This document shows positions 43,835-51,391 of a stretch of 64,000 nucleotides of DNA, in pieces. How positions within the stretch are numbered: the stretch's first letter is position 1; each line of letters begins with the position of its first letter. The DNA lies in NCBI RefSeq assembly GCF_000016665.1, contig NC_009523.1, positions 4,525,501-4,589,500 of the forward strand, given 5' to 3'. The DNA is from Roseiflexus sp. RS-1 (GTDB lineage Bacteria > Chloroflexota > Chloroflexia > Chloroflexales > Roseiflexaceae). Below the pieces are notes generated by a model. It made no database searches, was not told the DNA's origin, and was given only the letters and a program-made list of their open reading frames with translations. The translations under genes were made by a program, and so were the position numbers.

Positions 43835-44502
43835 GTCGTGAGATGACAGATCAAAAACGAATATCACAATTGCGCATAATCACACGTCTGCAATGGTCAC
43901 ACCGATCCGCCCGCCTGGGATACGCAATGCTTTTGACTATCGCTGCTCTGACGGTCAGCGCCGGGTGGTGGTTGCCAGCGCTGGGCGGTCTGCTGGCGCT
44001 GGAAGGACGACCGGCGCACGCCGATGCGATTGTCGTGCTTGGCGGCGGGTTCCCGTTGCGTGACCAGCACGCGATCGATCTCTACCGTGAGGGATGGGCG
44101 CGGGAGATCTGGCGCACCGGCGATCTGCCCGGCGGCTCGGTCGTGTTACAGAAGGCGCGCCGACTGGCACTCCAGCAGGGGGTTCCCGAAACAGCATTCG
44201 TGCCGGTGGCGACCGATAGCACCTGGGCGGATGGGCGCGAAATTGCTCGCATGGCGCAGGAGCGCCACGCCCAACGCCTGCTCATCGTTACCGAGTGGCC
44301 CCACAGTCGGCGCGCTATGTGCGTGATTAATCGTCACCTTGCCGGTACCGGCGTCGTCGCGTTCTACGATGGTCCGCGCCATCCGCCCTACACGCCGTCC
44401 AACTGGTGGCGTGATCCCGAAGGTCGCCGGATCGTGTCTGGTGAAATGCTCAAGACGATCTACTACCTGTTGCGATTCGGCGTGACTCCCTGGGCATGTT
44501 GA
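43831..44502 (+). CDS. YdcF/DUF218-family membrane protein
   Basis: The 223-residue protein has one N-terminal membrane helix (GYAMLLTIAALTVSAGWWLPALG) and the DUF218 core ADAIVVLGGGFPLRDQHAIDLYREG, then LLIVTEWPHSRRAMCVI. Family members such as SanA and ElyC influence wall or envelope-polymer assembly, and the fold binds nucleotide or undecaprenyl-type ligands. The GTG at 43831 overlaps the aminotransferase stop (GTGA); ATG 43843 is the alternative. Its presence here fits a role in lipid-carrier recycling for polymer export. Confidence 0.78.
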   Translation: MSREMTDQKRISQLRIITRLQWSHRSARLGYAMLLTIAALTVSAGWWLPALGGLLALEGRPAHADAIVVLGGGFPLRDQHAIDLYREGWAREIWRTGDLPGGSVVLQKARRLALQQGVPETAFVPVATDSTWADGREIARMAQERHAQRLLIVTEWPHSRRAMCVINRHLAGTGVVAFYDGPRHPPYTPSNWWRDPEGRRIVSGEMLKTIYYLLRFGVTPWAC

Positions 44503-44545
44503 GCATTCCGCTGCGCAACGGCGCGGAGTGGAACAGGAGGAGGAT

Positions 44546-46516
44546 ATGTCACGATCATTGCCTGCCGGACATCTCTGCACAATCGATGTGTTGATGTTGA
44601 CTATTGCGGCGTTCGCCAGTTATGCACTACGTCTCGAGCGTCTCGATCTGGGTGAGCACTGGCGGTCGTTCGTGCTGTTTGCCGGAGCAGCGCCGGTTGT
44701 TGTGCTGATGCTCTTTGGGATGACACGGGTCTATGCCCAGTACTGGCGCTATGCATCGTTCCACGAGTTCAGTCTGCTGGCGTGGGCGCTTGTGTGCGCC
44801 GGGATCGTTCTGGAAGGCATGGTGCTGATCGGGCGCGCCCTGTTTCCAGCGATACCGGTTGTCCCGTTGTCGATCCCGCCGATCTTCGTCTTATCCGCGC
44901 TGACACTGACCGCATTGCCGCGCCTGATGATGCACGCGCGATTTCAACCTTCCCCCCGGCGCTGGCATCGACAGAGCGGTAATCGTGCGCTGATCATGGG
45001 CGCCGGTGAAGCCGGCGCAATGATTGTGCAGAGTATGCGTCTTGCCCGGCAGAATAATGTTATTGTGGGCTTTGTCGATGATAACCCGCACAAGCGAGGC
45101 GTGCGCATCAATGGCGCGCCGGTGCTCGGTGATCGTCACGATATTCCGCGTCTGGCGGCAGAGTATCAGATCAACGAGGTGATCATCGCCATGCCGAGTG
45201 CGCCGGGCAAAACCATCCGTGAGATTGTTGCGATCTGTGAACGTGCCGGTGTGCGCGCTCGCATCATCCCCGGAATAGCCGAACTGGTCGATGGTCGGTT
45301 CAGCGTCAATCATATCCGCGATGTGCAGATCGAAGACCTGCTCCGCCGCGCGCCGATACAAACCGATATGCAGGCGGTAGGGCGCCTGATCCGTGGGCGG
45401 CGCGTGCTGGTCACCGGCGGGGGCGGATCGATCGGGAGCGAAATCTGTCGCCACGTGCTGCGGTACGAACCGTCTGACCTGATCATTCTGGGGCACGGTG
45501 AAAACAGTGTATTCGCCATCCACAACGAGTTGTACCGGTGGTTGAACACGCCACGCGGAGAGTCGGATAGCGTAGACGGTGATGGACAATGCCGGTCATA
45601 CCGCACGCCAACGCTGCATACGGTGATTGCCGATATTCGCTTCTCCGAGCGCATTCACGCGGTGTTCGAGCGGTATCGTCCGGAGATCGTGTTCCATGCC
45701 GCAGCGCACAAGCACGTTCCGCTGATGGAAGCCAACCCCGTCGAAGCGGTGACCAACAATGTGCTTGGCACGCGCAATCTGCTCGATGCCGCAATTGTCA
45801 CCGGCGTTGAACGCTTCGTCATGATCTCGACCGATAAGGCGGTCAACCCCACCAGCATCATGGGCAGCAGCAAGCGTGCCGCCGAACTGCTGGTGCATCA
45901 CGCAGCGAAGGTCAGCGGTCGGGCGTTCATGGCAGTGCGTTTCGGCAACGTCCTGGGCAGTCGCGGCAGTGTTGTGTGGACGTTCAAGCAGCAGATTGCC
46001 GCCGGCGGACCGGTGACAGTAACCCATCCAGAGATGCGCCGTTATTTCATGACCATCCCCGAAGCGGTGCAACTGGTGTTGCAGGCGGCGGCGCTTGGTC
46101 GGGGCGGCGAGGTGTTTACGCTGGACATGGGTGAGCCGGTCAAGATTCTCGATCTGGCGCGCGATATGATCGAACTCTCCGGGTTGCAGGTAGGGCGCGA
46201 CATCGATATCGCCTTTGTAGGGTTGCGCCCAGGCGAGAAACTCTTTGAGGAACTGTTCCTGCCCGGCGAGCAGTACGACCGCACAAGCCACGAGAAGATT
46301 TTCATTGCCAGGAATGCCAGCCGGCTTGTCCCCGCCGATGTGCTCGCGCTGATCGCCGATCTTGAAGAGGCGGCTCTGTCGGACGATACGTCACGCACCG
46401 TCCGGTTGCTCCGTCTCATCGTTCAGCGCAGTCAATCGACGCCACACGAGGATGTGCACGGCGATCATACGCTCGAGCCTGCCAGCCTGCGCGCGCTCGC
46501 AGTGGGTGGGTCGTAG
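44546..46516 (+). CDS. FlaA1/CapD-type membrane nucleoside-diphosphate-sugar 4,6-dehydratase
   Basis: The 656-residue protein has four N-terminal membrane helices (residues about 10-130), then a first nucleotide-binding domain (NRALIMGAGEAGAMIVQSM near 150) and the SDR catalytic domain with VLVTGGGGSIGSEI at about 287-300. The active site reads ISTDKAVNPTSIMGSSKRAAELLVH, giving the Met/Lys variant seen in WbpM-type 4,6-dehydratases. It makes a 4-keto-6-deoxy sugar, matching the upstream aminotransferase. AGGAGGA precedes ATG 44546. It is followed by a 383-bp gap before the final gene. Confidence 0.9.
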   Translation: MSRSLPAGHLCTIDVLMLTIAAFASYALRLERLDLGEHWRSFVLFAGAAPVVVLMLFGMTRVYAQYWRYASFHEFSLLAWALVCAGIVLEGMVLIGRALFPAIPVVPLSIPPIFVLSALTLTALPRLMMHARFQPSPRRWHRQSGNRALIMGAGEAGAMIVQSMRLARQNNVIVGFVDDNPHKRGVRINGAPVLGDRHDIPRLAAEYQINEVIIAMPSAPGKTIREIVAICERAGVRARIIPGIAELVDGRFSVNHIRDVQIEDLLRRAPIQTDMQAVGRLIRGRRVLVTGGGGSIGSEICRHVLRYEPSDLIILGHGENSVFAIHNELYRWLNTPRGESDSVDGDGQCRSYRTPTLHTVIADIRFSERIHAVFERYRPEIVFHAAAHKHVPLMEANPVEAVTNNVLGTRNLLDAAIVTGVERFVMISTDKAVNPTSIMGSSKRAAELLVHHAAKVSGRAFMAVRFGNVLGSRGSVVWTFKQQIAAGGPVTVTHPEMRRYFMTIPEAVQLVLQAAALGRGGEVFTLDMGEPVKILDLARDMIELSGLQVGRDIDIAFVGLRPGEKLFEELFLPGEQYDRTSHEKIFIARNASRLVPADVLALIADLEEAALSDDTSRTVRLLRLIVQRSQSTPHEDVHGDHTLEPASLRALAVGGS

Positions 46517-46707
46517 CGGGTCGAACGCCCACGGCGCACGATGATCCTTCCTGCGGGTGACGCATGCTTCTGGATGGCGCAGTGTTCCGCGCTGTGGAGA
46601 GCGTGCGTCGCTTGCTGCGCTCCAGTACGCTGGCATGGAGTCGCTTCCTGTGCTGCCGCAGTTCAGGGCATCAGATCGCACCCAACGCCGGTGCGGAATA
46701 TCTCGTC

Positions 46708-46807
46708 AGTGTCCACATTTCTCCTGGGAGCGAGGGTATCTTGCCCTCGTAGACGCGACGAGGGCGGGACGCCCTCGCTCCCGGGCGTGTGTGTTCCTCC
46801 AGGTGTG
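46708..46807. repeat. Interspersed hairpin repeat, copy 2, in the gap before the last EPS gene
   Basis: It shares the TTTCTCCTGGGAGCGAGGG core and a hairpin with copy 1 at 22531-22635. The 383-bp gap 46517-46899 otherwise holds no gene that I can support. It may carry a terminator or a promoter for the epimerase gene, but neither is clear. Confidence 0.65.
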
Positions 46808-46899
46808 AACAGTTACACCGTCTCTGGAGTTGGACAAAACCGGTGAGTCGCGGTACGCTAGAGAACCTGGAGACGGCGCAGGCATGGGGAGGCAGATTC

Positions 46900-47865
46900 G
46901 TGCGCGTTTTCATTACTGGCATTACGGGTCCGGTTGGCAGCGCGCTTGCCGACTATCTGGTGACATTACCCGGCGTCGAGGTGCACGCTTTCAAACGCTG
47001 GCGTAGCGATACGCGCCCGATTGCGCATCTGCTTGGACGGATCACGGTGCACGAGGGAGACATCGAAGATCCGTACTCGGTGGCGCGTGCGGTGGAACGG
47101 GCGGCGCCGGAGCGCGTGTACCATCTGGCAGCGCAGAGTTATCCCAGCGAGTCGTGGGATGCGCCGGTTGTTACCATGCGCACCAATGTCGAGGGAACGA
47201 TCAACCTGCTGGAGGCGGTGCGCCGTTATGCGCCACGCGCGCGGGTGCATATCGCCGGCACCAGCGCCGAGTACGGCTGGGTACGTCCAGAAGAGACGCC
47301 GATCCGCGAAACGCATCCCACCCGTCCCCTCAGTCCCTATGGCGTGAGCAAGGTCGCAGCCGGATTGAGCGGCTTGCAGTACGCTGCCAACTACGGTTTA
47401 CACGTTGTCGTCACCCGTTCATTCAATCACGTTGGTCCGCACCAGGGCGACCGGTGCGCCATTCAGACATTCTGCCGTCAGATGGCGCTGATCGAGCATG
47501 ATCGTCAGGAACCGGTCATATACGTCGGCAATCTGGAGGCGCGGCGTGATTTTACCCATACGCGCGATGTGGCGCACGCGCTCTGGCTGTTGCTCGACCA
47601 TAGCGTGTCAGGTGAAATCTACAATCTCTGCTCAGGTGTGGCAACGCGCATCGGCGATATTGTTGCGCTGGTGCAACGGTCTGGTCGCGTTGCAACGGAA
47701 GTCCGCATCGATCCGTCGCGCCTGCGCCCGTCGGATGAGCCGCTGCTCGTGGGCGACAATACGAAACTGCGGCAGGCGACGGGATGGGCGCCCCAGATCG
47801 ATGTGCCAATGATGGTGGAGGAGTTGATGGCGTACTGGCGGGAGCGGATCGCTACGGGGGGGTGA
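46900..47865 (+). CDS. NAD-dependent sugar epimerase/dehydratase, GDP-mannose 4,6-dehydratase/reductase-like
   Basis: The 321-residue extended SDR enzyme has the glycine motif FITGITGPVGSALADYL at the N-terminus, HLAAQSYPSESWDAP, TSAEYGW (catalytic Ser) and the catalytic Tyr/Lys in PLSPYGVSKVAAGLSG. This arrangement resembles GDP-mannose 4,6-dehydratase and its partner reductases. GTG 46900 has GGGAGG upstream. It would supply a GDP-6-deoxy sugar to the locus. It may belong to a separate transcript, because repeats separate it from the rest. Confidence 0.85.
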   Translation: MRVFITGITGPVGSALADYLVTLPGVEVHAFKRWRSDTRPIAHLLGRITVHEGDIEDPYSVARAVERAAPERVYHLAAQSYPSESWDAPVVTMRTNVEGTINLLEAVRRYAPRARVHIAGTSAEYGWVRPEETPIRETHPTRPLSPYGVSKVAAGLSGLQYAANYGLHVVVTRSFNHVGPHQGDRCAIQTFCRQMALIEHDRQEPVIYVGNLEARRDFTHTRDVAHALWLLLDHSVSGEIYNLCSGVATRIGDIVALVQRSGRVATEVRIDPSRLRPSDEPLLVGDNTKLRQATGWAPQIDVPMMVEELMAYWRERIATGG

Positions 47866-47876
47866 GGTGTCCTCAC

Positions 47877-48100
47877 GGGGGTAGGTTTTTGGGGAAGCCC
47901 TTGCGTGCCATCTCCCGTTTCAGGCATCAGGACGCCCAAACTCCCCCTTCTCCCCTTGTGGGAGAAGGGGGCAGGGGGGATGCTTACAGGGGTAGGTTTT
48001 TAGGAAGACCCTGCGTTCCTTCTCTCGTTTTGGTTGTCCTGACGCCCAAACTCCCCCTTCTCCCCTTGTGGGAGAAGGGGGTTGGGGGGATGAGGGGCAA
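47877..48100. repeat. 112-bp tandem repeat, two copies
   Basis: Copies start at 47877 and 47989 with GGGGTAGGTTTTT. Each ends with a CTCCCCTTCTCCC-like hairpin around CCTTGTGGGAG. The repeats are diverged. They follow the last EPS gene and may help end transcription. The 776-bp stretch 47866-48641 holds only this, a palindrome and R1-related DNA. Confidence 0.65.
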
Positions 48101-48170
48101 AAGGCGTGGGAATGCAGCAAACCGCACATCTCTCCCAAGAACTCTACCCTTGAAAGGGTGAGGTGTCGGG

Positions 48171-48198
48171 GTCGGGGCACGGCATGCCGTGCCCCGAC
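48171..48198. repeat. 28-bp perfect palindrome
   Basis: The core GCACGGCATGCCGTGC is identical to the one at 17764-17787. A related, shorter GCGGCATGCCGTACCCCG segment follows at about 48212. No gene overlaps it. Confidence 0.65.
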
Positions 48199-48301
48199 GA
48201 CTCTGCCGCGACGCGGCATGCCGTACCCCGACGACTCTGCCGCGATGCGCCATGCCGTGTCGCACGAGATGCCCGCGTCCAGCGGAGTGTAGACCGAAAT
48301 T

Positions 48302-48417
48302 ATGGTCGTTGAGTAATTATTCCGCTATAGCCCATGCAGGCGGGCTTCGCCTTGCCTGGCCGAGGGCTTCAGCCCGACGGCGAGAGGCGCATACCGGACT
48401 TAATGCTCAATCTCCAT
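48302..48417 (+). repeat. R1 repeat, copy C, followed by an R1 3'-half remnant
   Basis: The full 116 bp run from ATGGTCGTTGAG to CTCAATCTCCAT. They are followed at once by CAGCCCCACGGC (48418 onward, to about 48449), the 3' half of another R1. The flanks GACCGAAAT (48292-48300) and ATTTCGGTC (48450-48458) are complementary, so the block sits inside a hairpin. A TGAGAACTGCT end like the termini of the 1.5-kb element lies at 48532. Confidence 0.75.
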
Positions 48418-48641
48418 CAGCCCCACGGCAATGGCGAATACCGGTTTATATTTCGGTCGCCGCGTGGGGGCGCGATGTTCGTTGCGGTCGTCTGGAGAGT
48501 GCTCAACTTTGTCCAATCGGTTCAGCCTCTGTGAGAACTGCTCTAAATGACTCTATAGGTCGCATCGCTGTATGCGGGCGCGACGCCCGCGCACCCGGCA
48601 TGCGGGCGCGACGCTGGCGTACCCACACGGAGGCGCGAGGT

Positions 48642-49214
48642 TTATCCCTGCGGTGCGGAGACTGGCTCCTCCGGTTCTGCGGCAGCTGGCGGGGCAGGCG
48701 TCGGAAGCGCTGCGATCTGGTAGAAGGCGACAATTTTGTCCCGCGCTAAGGCGGCAAAATCGCGTGGTATCGGCGTGCCGCCGGCGATCGGGAAGATCTG
48801 CACACTGCGCAGCGGCAGAAAATCCTCCATGAGTCGCTCAAGCGCCTCGGTCAGCGTCAGACCCGGACGGACATAACACGTCCCGCGAACGACGAAGGCA
48901 GTCGTGAAGAACATCACTGTCAACGGTACAACCTCCCGGCGTTGTTCTTCCAGCGGGTAATCGGGTGGCGGCGGCGCTTCTGTCAGGGTTGCGACCAGCA
49001 CCGCCTCTGATCGGTCGCAGAGGAGTTGCGGCAGGCGCTGTGTTGTGGGATGATGCCCCAGCGGTACGATCGTCGCGTCACGCAGGGTGAGGTAGCGGCG
49101 CTGTTCACCGTTGATCGCGTCACTGACGCGCCGATAGATGGTGAGATCATATGCCCCTGCAATGACCAGGCTGGTGGTGTAGATCTCGATCTGATGGGTA
49201 TAGAGCGGTGTCAG
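48642..49214 (-). CDS. Protein of unknown function, probably starting at a CTG codon
   Basis: The 190-residue reading frame is continuous with typical coding content and a Pro/Ala-rich tail (PAPPAAAEPEEPVSAPQG). Between an in-frame stop at 49232-49230 and the GTG at 49001 there is no ATG, GTG or TTG in frame. Protein-like sequence (LYTHQIEIYTTSLVIAGAY, RRYLTLRDATIVPL) fills this part. CTG at 49214 has GAGG six bases upstream, so it is the best start. A shorter GTG start at 49001 would remove half the protein. It follows aroA by 18 bp on the same strand. I do not recognise the family. Confidence 0.55.
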   Translation of the reverse strand: MTPLYTHQIEIYTTSLVIAGAYDLTIYRRVSDAINGEQRRYLTLRDATIVPLGHHPTTQRLPQLLCDRSEAVLVATLTEAPPPPDYPLEEQRREVVPLTVMFFTTAFVVRGTCYVRPGLTLTEALERLMEDFLPLRSVQIFPIAGGTPIPRDFAALARDKIVAFYQIAALPTPAPPAAAEPEEPVSAPQG

Positions 49215-49232
49215 ATTGCGCCTCGCACATCA

Positions 49233-50534
49233 CTATCGTTCTGCAACGCGCGCCAGGACGCCCCAGAACTCCGGATACGACACATCGACCGCCCCGGCGC
49301 CGCGCAGCGTCGTTTCGCCAGATGCCACAAGCCCGGCGATAGCCCATGTCATCGCCAGGCGATGATCGCCATGGCTGTCGAGCGAAGCGCCGCGTAGACG
49401 CGCGCCCCCTGAAATGACCATGCCATCACTGGTTGGCTCCACCGTTGCACCGAGCGCCGTCAGACCCGACGCCGCCGTTGCAATGCGATCAGTCTCTTTG
49501 ACACGCAGTTCCTGGGCGTCACGAATGATCGTTTCACCTTCTGCGCACGCTGCAGCGAGCGCCAGAACCGGCAGTTCATCGATCAGACGCGGGATTAGCG
49601 CGCCTTCAATGGTGATGCCACGCAACTGTGACGAACGCACGGTCACATCTCCGACCGGTTCACTCCCCTCGATGCGCTGATTCGTCACCTCGATCTGCGC
49701 ACCCATAGCGCGTAGTGCGTCAAGCGCGCCGGTGCGCGTCGGGTTGAGACAGACGCCGGTGGTTGTCAATTCGGCGTCGGGGTGGATGGCTGCCGCGACC
49801 CACCAGAAAGCCGCCGATGACGGATCACCCGGCGCCCGGAGCGATAGCGGACGCAGTGCATCGGAGTGTGCTGGCGGCGTCAGACGGATGACCGGCGTAT
49901 TGACCGTGATCTCAACTCCCATCGCTGCCAGCATACGCTCGGTATGGTCCCGCCCATCGGTACGACCAGTCAGCGTCAGCGGCGCATCGCCGAACAGCGC
50001 TGCCAGCAGCAGCGCGCTCTTGACCTGTGCCGACGCAATTGGCAGTTCGTATGCGCCGCCGTGCAGGTGTGCGCCGCGTACCGCCAGCGGCGCGCAGTTG
50101 CCCTGCTGCCGACCGTCGAGGCTGGCGCCGAGGGCGCGCAGCGGCGCAACAATGCGCTGCTGCGGACGTGAGCGGAGCGACGAGTCGCCGGTGAGCACGG
50201 CAAACATGCCCTCCTGCCCGGCGATCATGCCCGCCAGCAGGCGCAGCGTCGTGCCGGAGTTGCCGCAGTCCAGCACATCGACCGGCTCGCGGAGACCGCG
50301 CAACCCCGCGCCATCGACGCGCACCGTGGTTCCCTGGCGTTCGATGTGCACGCCGAGCGCCTGAACACAGGCAATGGTCGAGAGGCAATCCGCGCCGGTG
50401 AGAAAATTCGTAATCTCAGCGCTGCCAGCAGCAACTGCATTCAACAGAATCGCCCGATGCGAGATCGACTTATCGCCTGGGAGATCAATAATGCCGCGTA
50501 ATCGATGCGGAGGAGTGATGCTGTATATCATCAT
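49233..50534 (-). CDS. aroA: 3-phosphoshikimate 1-carboxyvinyltransferase (EPSP synthase)
   Basis: The 433-residue protein has the two-domain inside-out barrel signature: LPGDKSISHR at 19-27 (phosphate- and shikimate-binding Lys22), DCGNSGTTLRLLAG, and LRVKETDRIAT near residue 345. It joins shikimate-3-phosphate and phosphoenolpyruvate in aromatic amino acid synthesis in the cytoplasm. The length is standard. It lies between the FHA-type regulator and the CTG-start gene on the same strand; no other shikimate genes are nearby. Confidence 0.96.
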   Translation of the reverse strand: MMIYSITPPHRLRGIIDLPGDKSISHRAILLNAVAAGSAEITNFLTGADCLSTIACVQALGVHIERQGTTVRVDGAGLRGLREPVDVLDCGNSGTTLRLLAGMIAGQEGMFAVLTGDSSLRSRPQQRIVAPLRALGASLDGRQQGNCAPLAVRGAHLHGGAYELPIASAQVKSALLLAALFGDAPLTLTGRTDGRDHTERMLAAMGVEITVNTPVIRLTPPAHSDALRPLSLRAPGDPSSAAFWWVAAAIHPDAELTTTGVCLNPTRTGALDALRAMGAQIEVTNQRIEGSEPVGDVTVRSSQLRGITIEGALIPRLIDELPVLALAAACAEGETIIRDAQELRVKETDRIATAASGLTALGATVEPTSDGMVISGGARLRGASLDSHGDHRLAMTWAIAGLVASGETTLRGAGAVDVSYPEFWGVLARVAER

Positions 50535-50561
50535 TGCTTGCCACGTTCGGATCGTAACTCA

Positions 50562-51224
50562 TCACTGGTCTGGCTGAGTGACCAGTTTATACCCGAACCC
50601 ACGGACGGTCACAACAAAGCGCGGATTGCCGGGATCGGATTCGATCCGCTGGCGCAGGCGGTAGACCAGCGCATCGATGGCATTGTAATCGTACACTTCA
50701 TAATCCCACACATTCCTGGCGATCTCGTCCTTGCTCAACACCTGACCTTTATGGGTGTAGAGCAATTCGAGCAACTGGAACTCCTTCACCGTCAGCGGCG
50801 GATCGAGGAGTTTGCCGTGAATATAGACCTCCTTGGCGCGACTATCGACGCGCAGCGCCTCTTCGTGCGAGCGTACCCGCTTAAGAATCTCTAGCGGCAG
50901 TGGACCTTTCTGGGTCGCTTCGGGGTCGTTGAACACAATCTCAGCATCGGCGATCCAGATGCGATCCTGGTTGTGCAACGTCTGGACGCCCTCAATACGC
51001 TCGCCATTGACATAGGTTCCATTTGTGCTATCAAGGTCGCGGATCAGATATCCGCTTTCATCACGCTCAAGACGCGCATGGCGGCGCGATGCGAGCGGGT
51101 GATCGATCACAATATCATTTGCCGGGTCACGACCCAGCGTGAGGATCGGACGATCCCATTCGATCTGAATGGTTGCAGCATCCTGACGCCTGATAACCAG
51201 GATCGGTACAGGTCCCGACTGCAT
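50562..51224 (-). CDS. FHA domain fused to an OmpR-type winged-helix DNA-binding domain
   Basis: The 220-residue protein begins with an FHA domain (about residues 28-100): LTLGRDPANDIVIDHPLASRRHARLE, with Arg32, Ser47 and His50 of the phosphothreonine pocket, and STNGTYVNG with Asn68. It ends with a Trans_reg_C winged helix (LTVKEFQLLELLYTHKGQVLSKDEI, then DALVYRLRQRIESDPGNPRFVVTVRGFGYKL). It should bind DNA and recognise phosphothreonine in a protein. The divergent neighbouring gene encodes a Ser/Thr kinase, the natural partner. ATG 51224 has GGAGG upstream. It has its own strong promoter. Confidence 0.9.
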   Translation of the reverse strand: MQSGPVPILVIRRQDAATIQIEWDRPILTLGRDPANDIVIDHPLASRRHARLERDESGYLIRDLDSTNGTYVNGERIEGVQTLHNQDRIWIADAEIVFNDPEATQKGPLPLEILKRVRSHEEALRVDSRAKEVYIHGKLLDPPLTVKEFQLLELLYTHKGQVLSKDEIARNVWDYEVYDYNAIDALVYRLRQRIESDPGNPRFVVTVRGFGYKLVTQPDQ

Positions 51225-51309
51225 GGATAGCCTCCGAATTCCGTCACATTGACGCCATCTGTGCCACCGGCGCGTGATGTGGTACAATCATCGTCGGGTA
51301 CTGTAAGCG

Positions 51310-51339
51310 ATTATACCATTGACGGCGAAACAGTGACAA
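51310..51339 (-). promoter_or_regulatory. Promoter of the FHA-winged-helix gene
   Basis: On the minus strand, TTGTCA (51339-51334) and TATAAT (51315-51310) are 18 bp apart, a near-consensus promoter about 85 bp from the start. It lies in the intergenic region shared with the divergent kinase gene. Confidence 0.6.
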
Positions 51340-51391
51340 GACGAGCGAAGGGCGGATTTCGGGCGCGCGTCGGCACGGTGCGGGAGCGGCA

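Noticed and set aside
47866-48300. Rho-independent terminator after the EPS locus
   Set aside because: Hairpins are present around CCTTGTGGGAG, but none is followed by a clear run of T. They are better described as repeats.
51249-51288. TTGACG and TACAAT as a promoter for the second kinase
   Set aside because: The spacing is 28 bp, too wide. The TACAAT box may still be used with a weak upstream element, but this is not supported.
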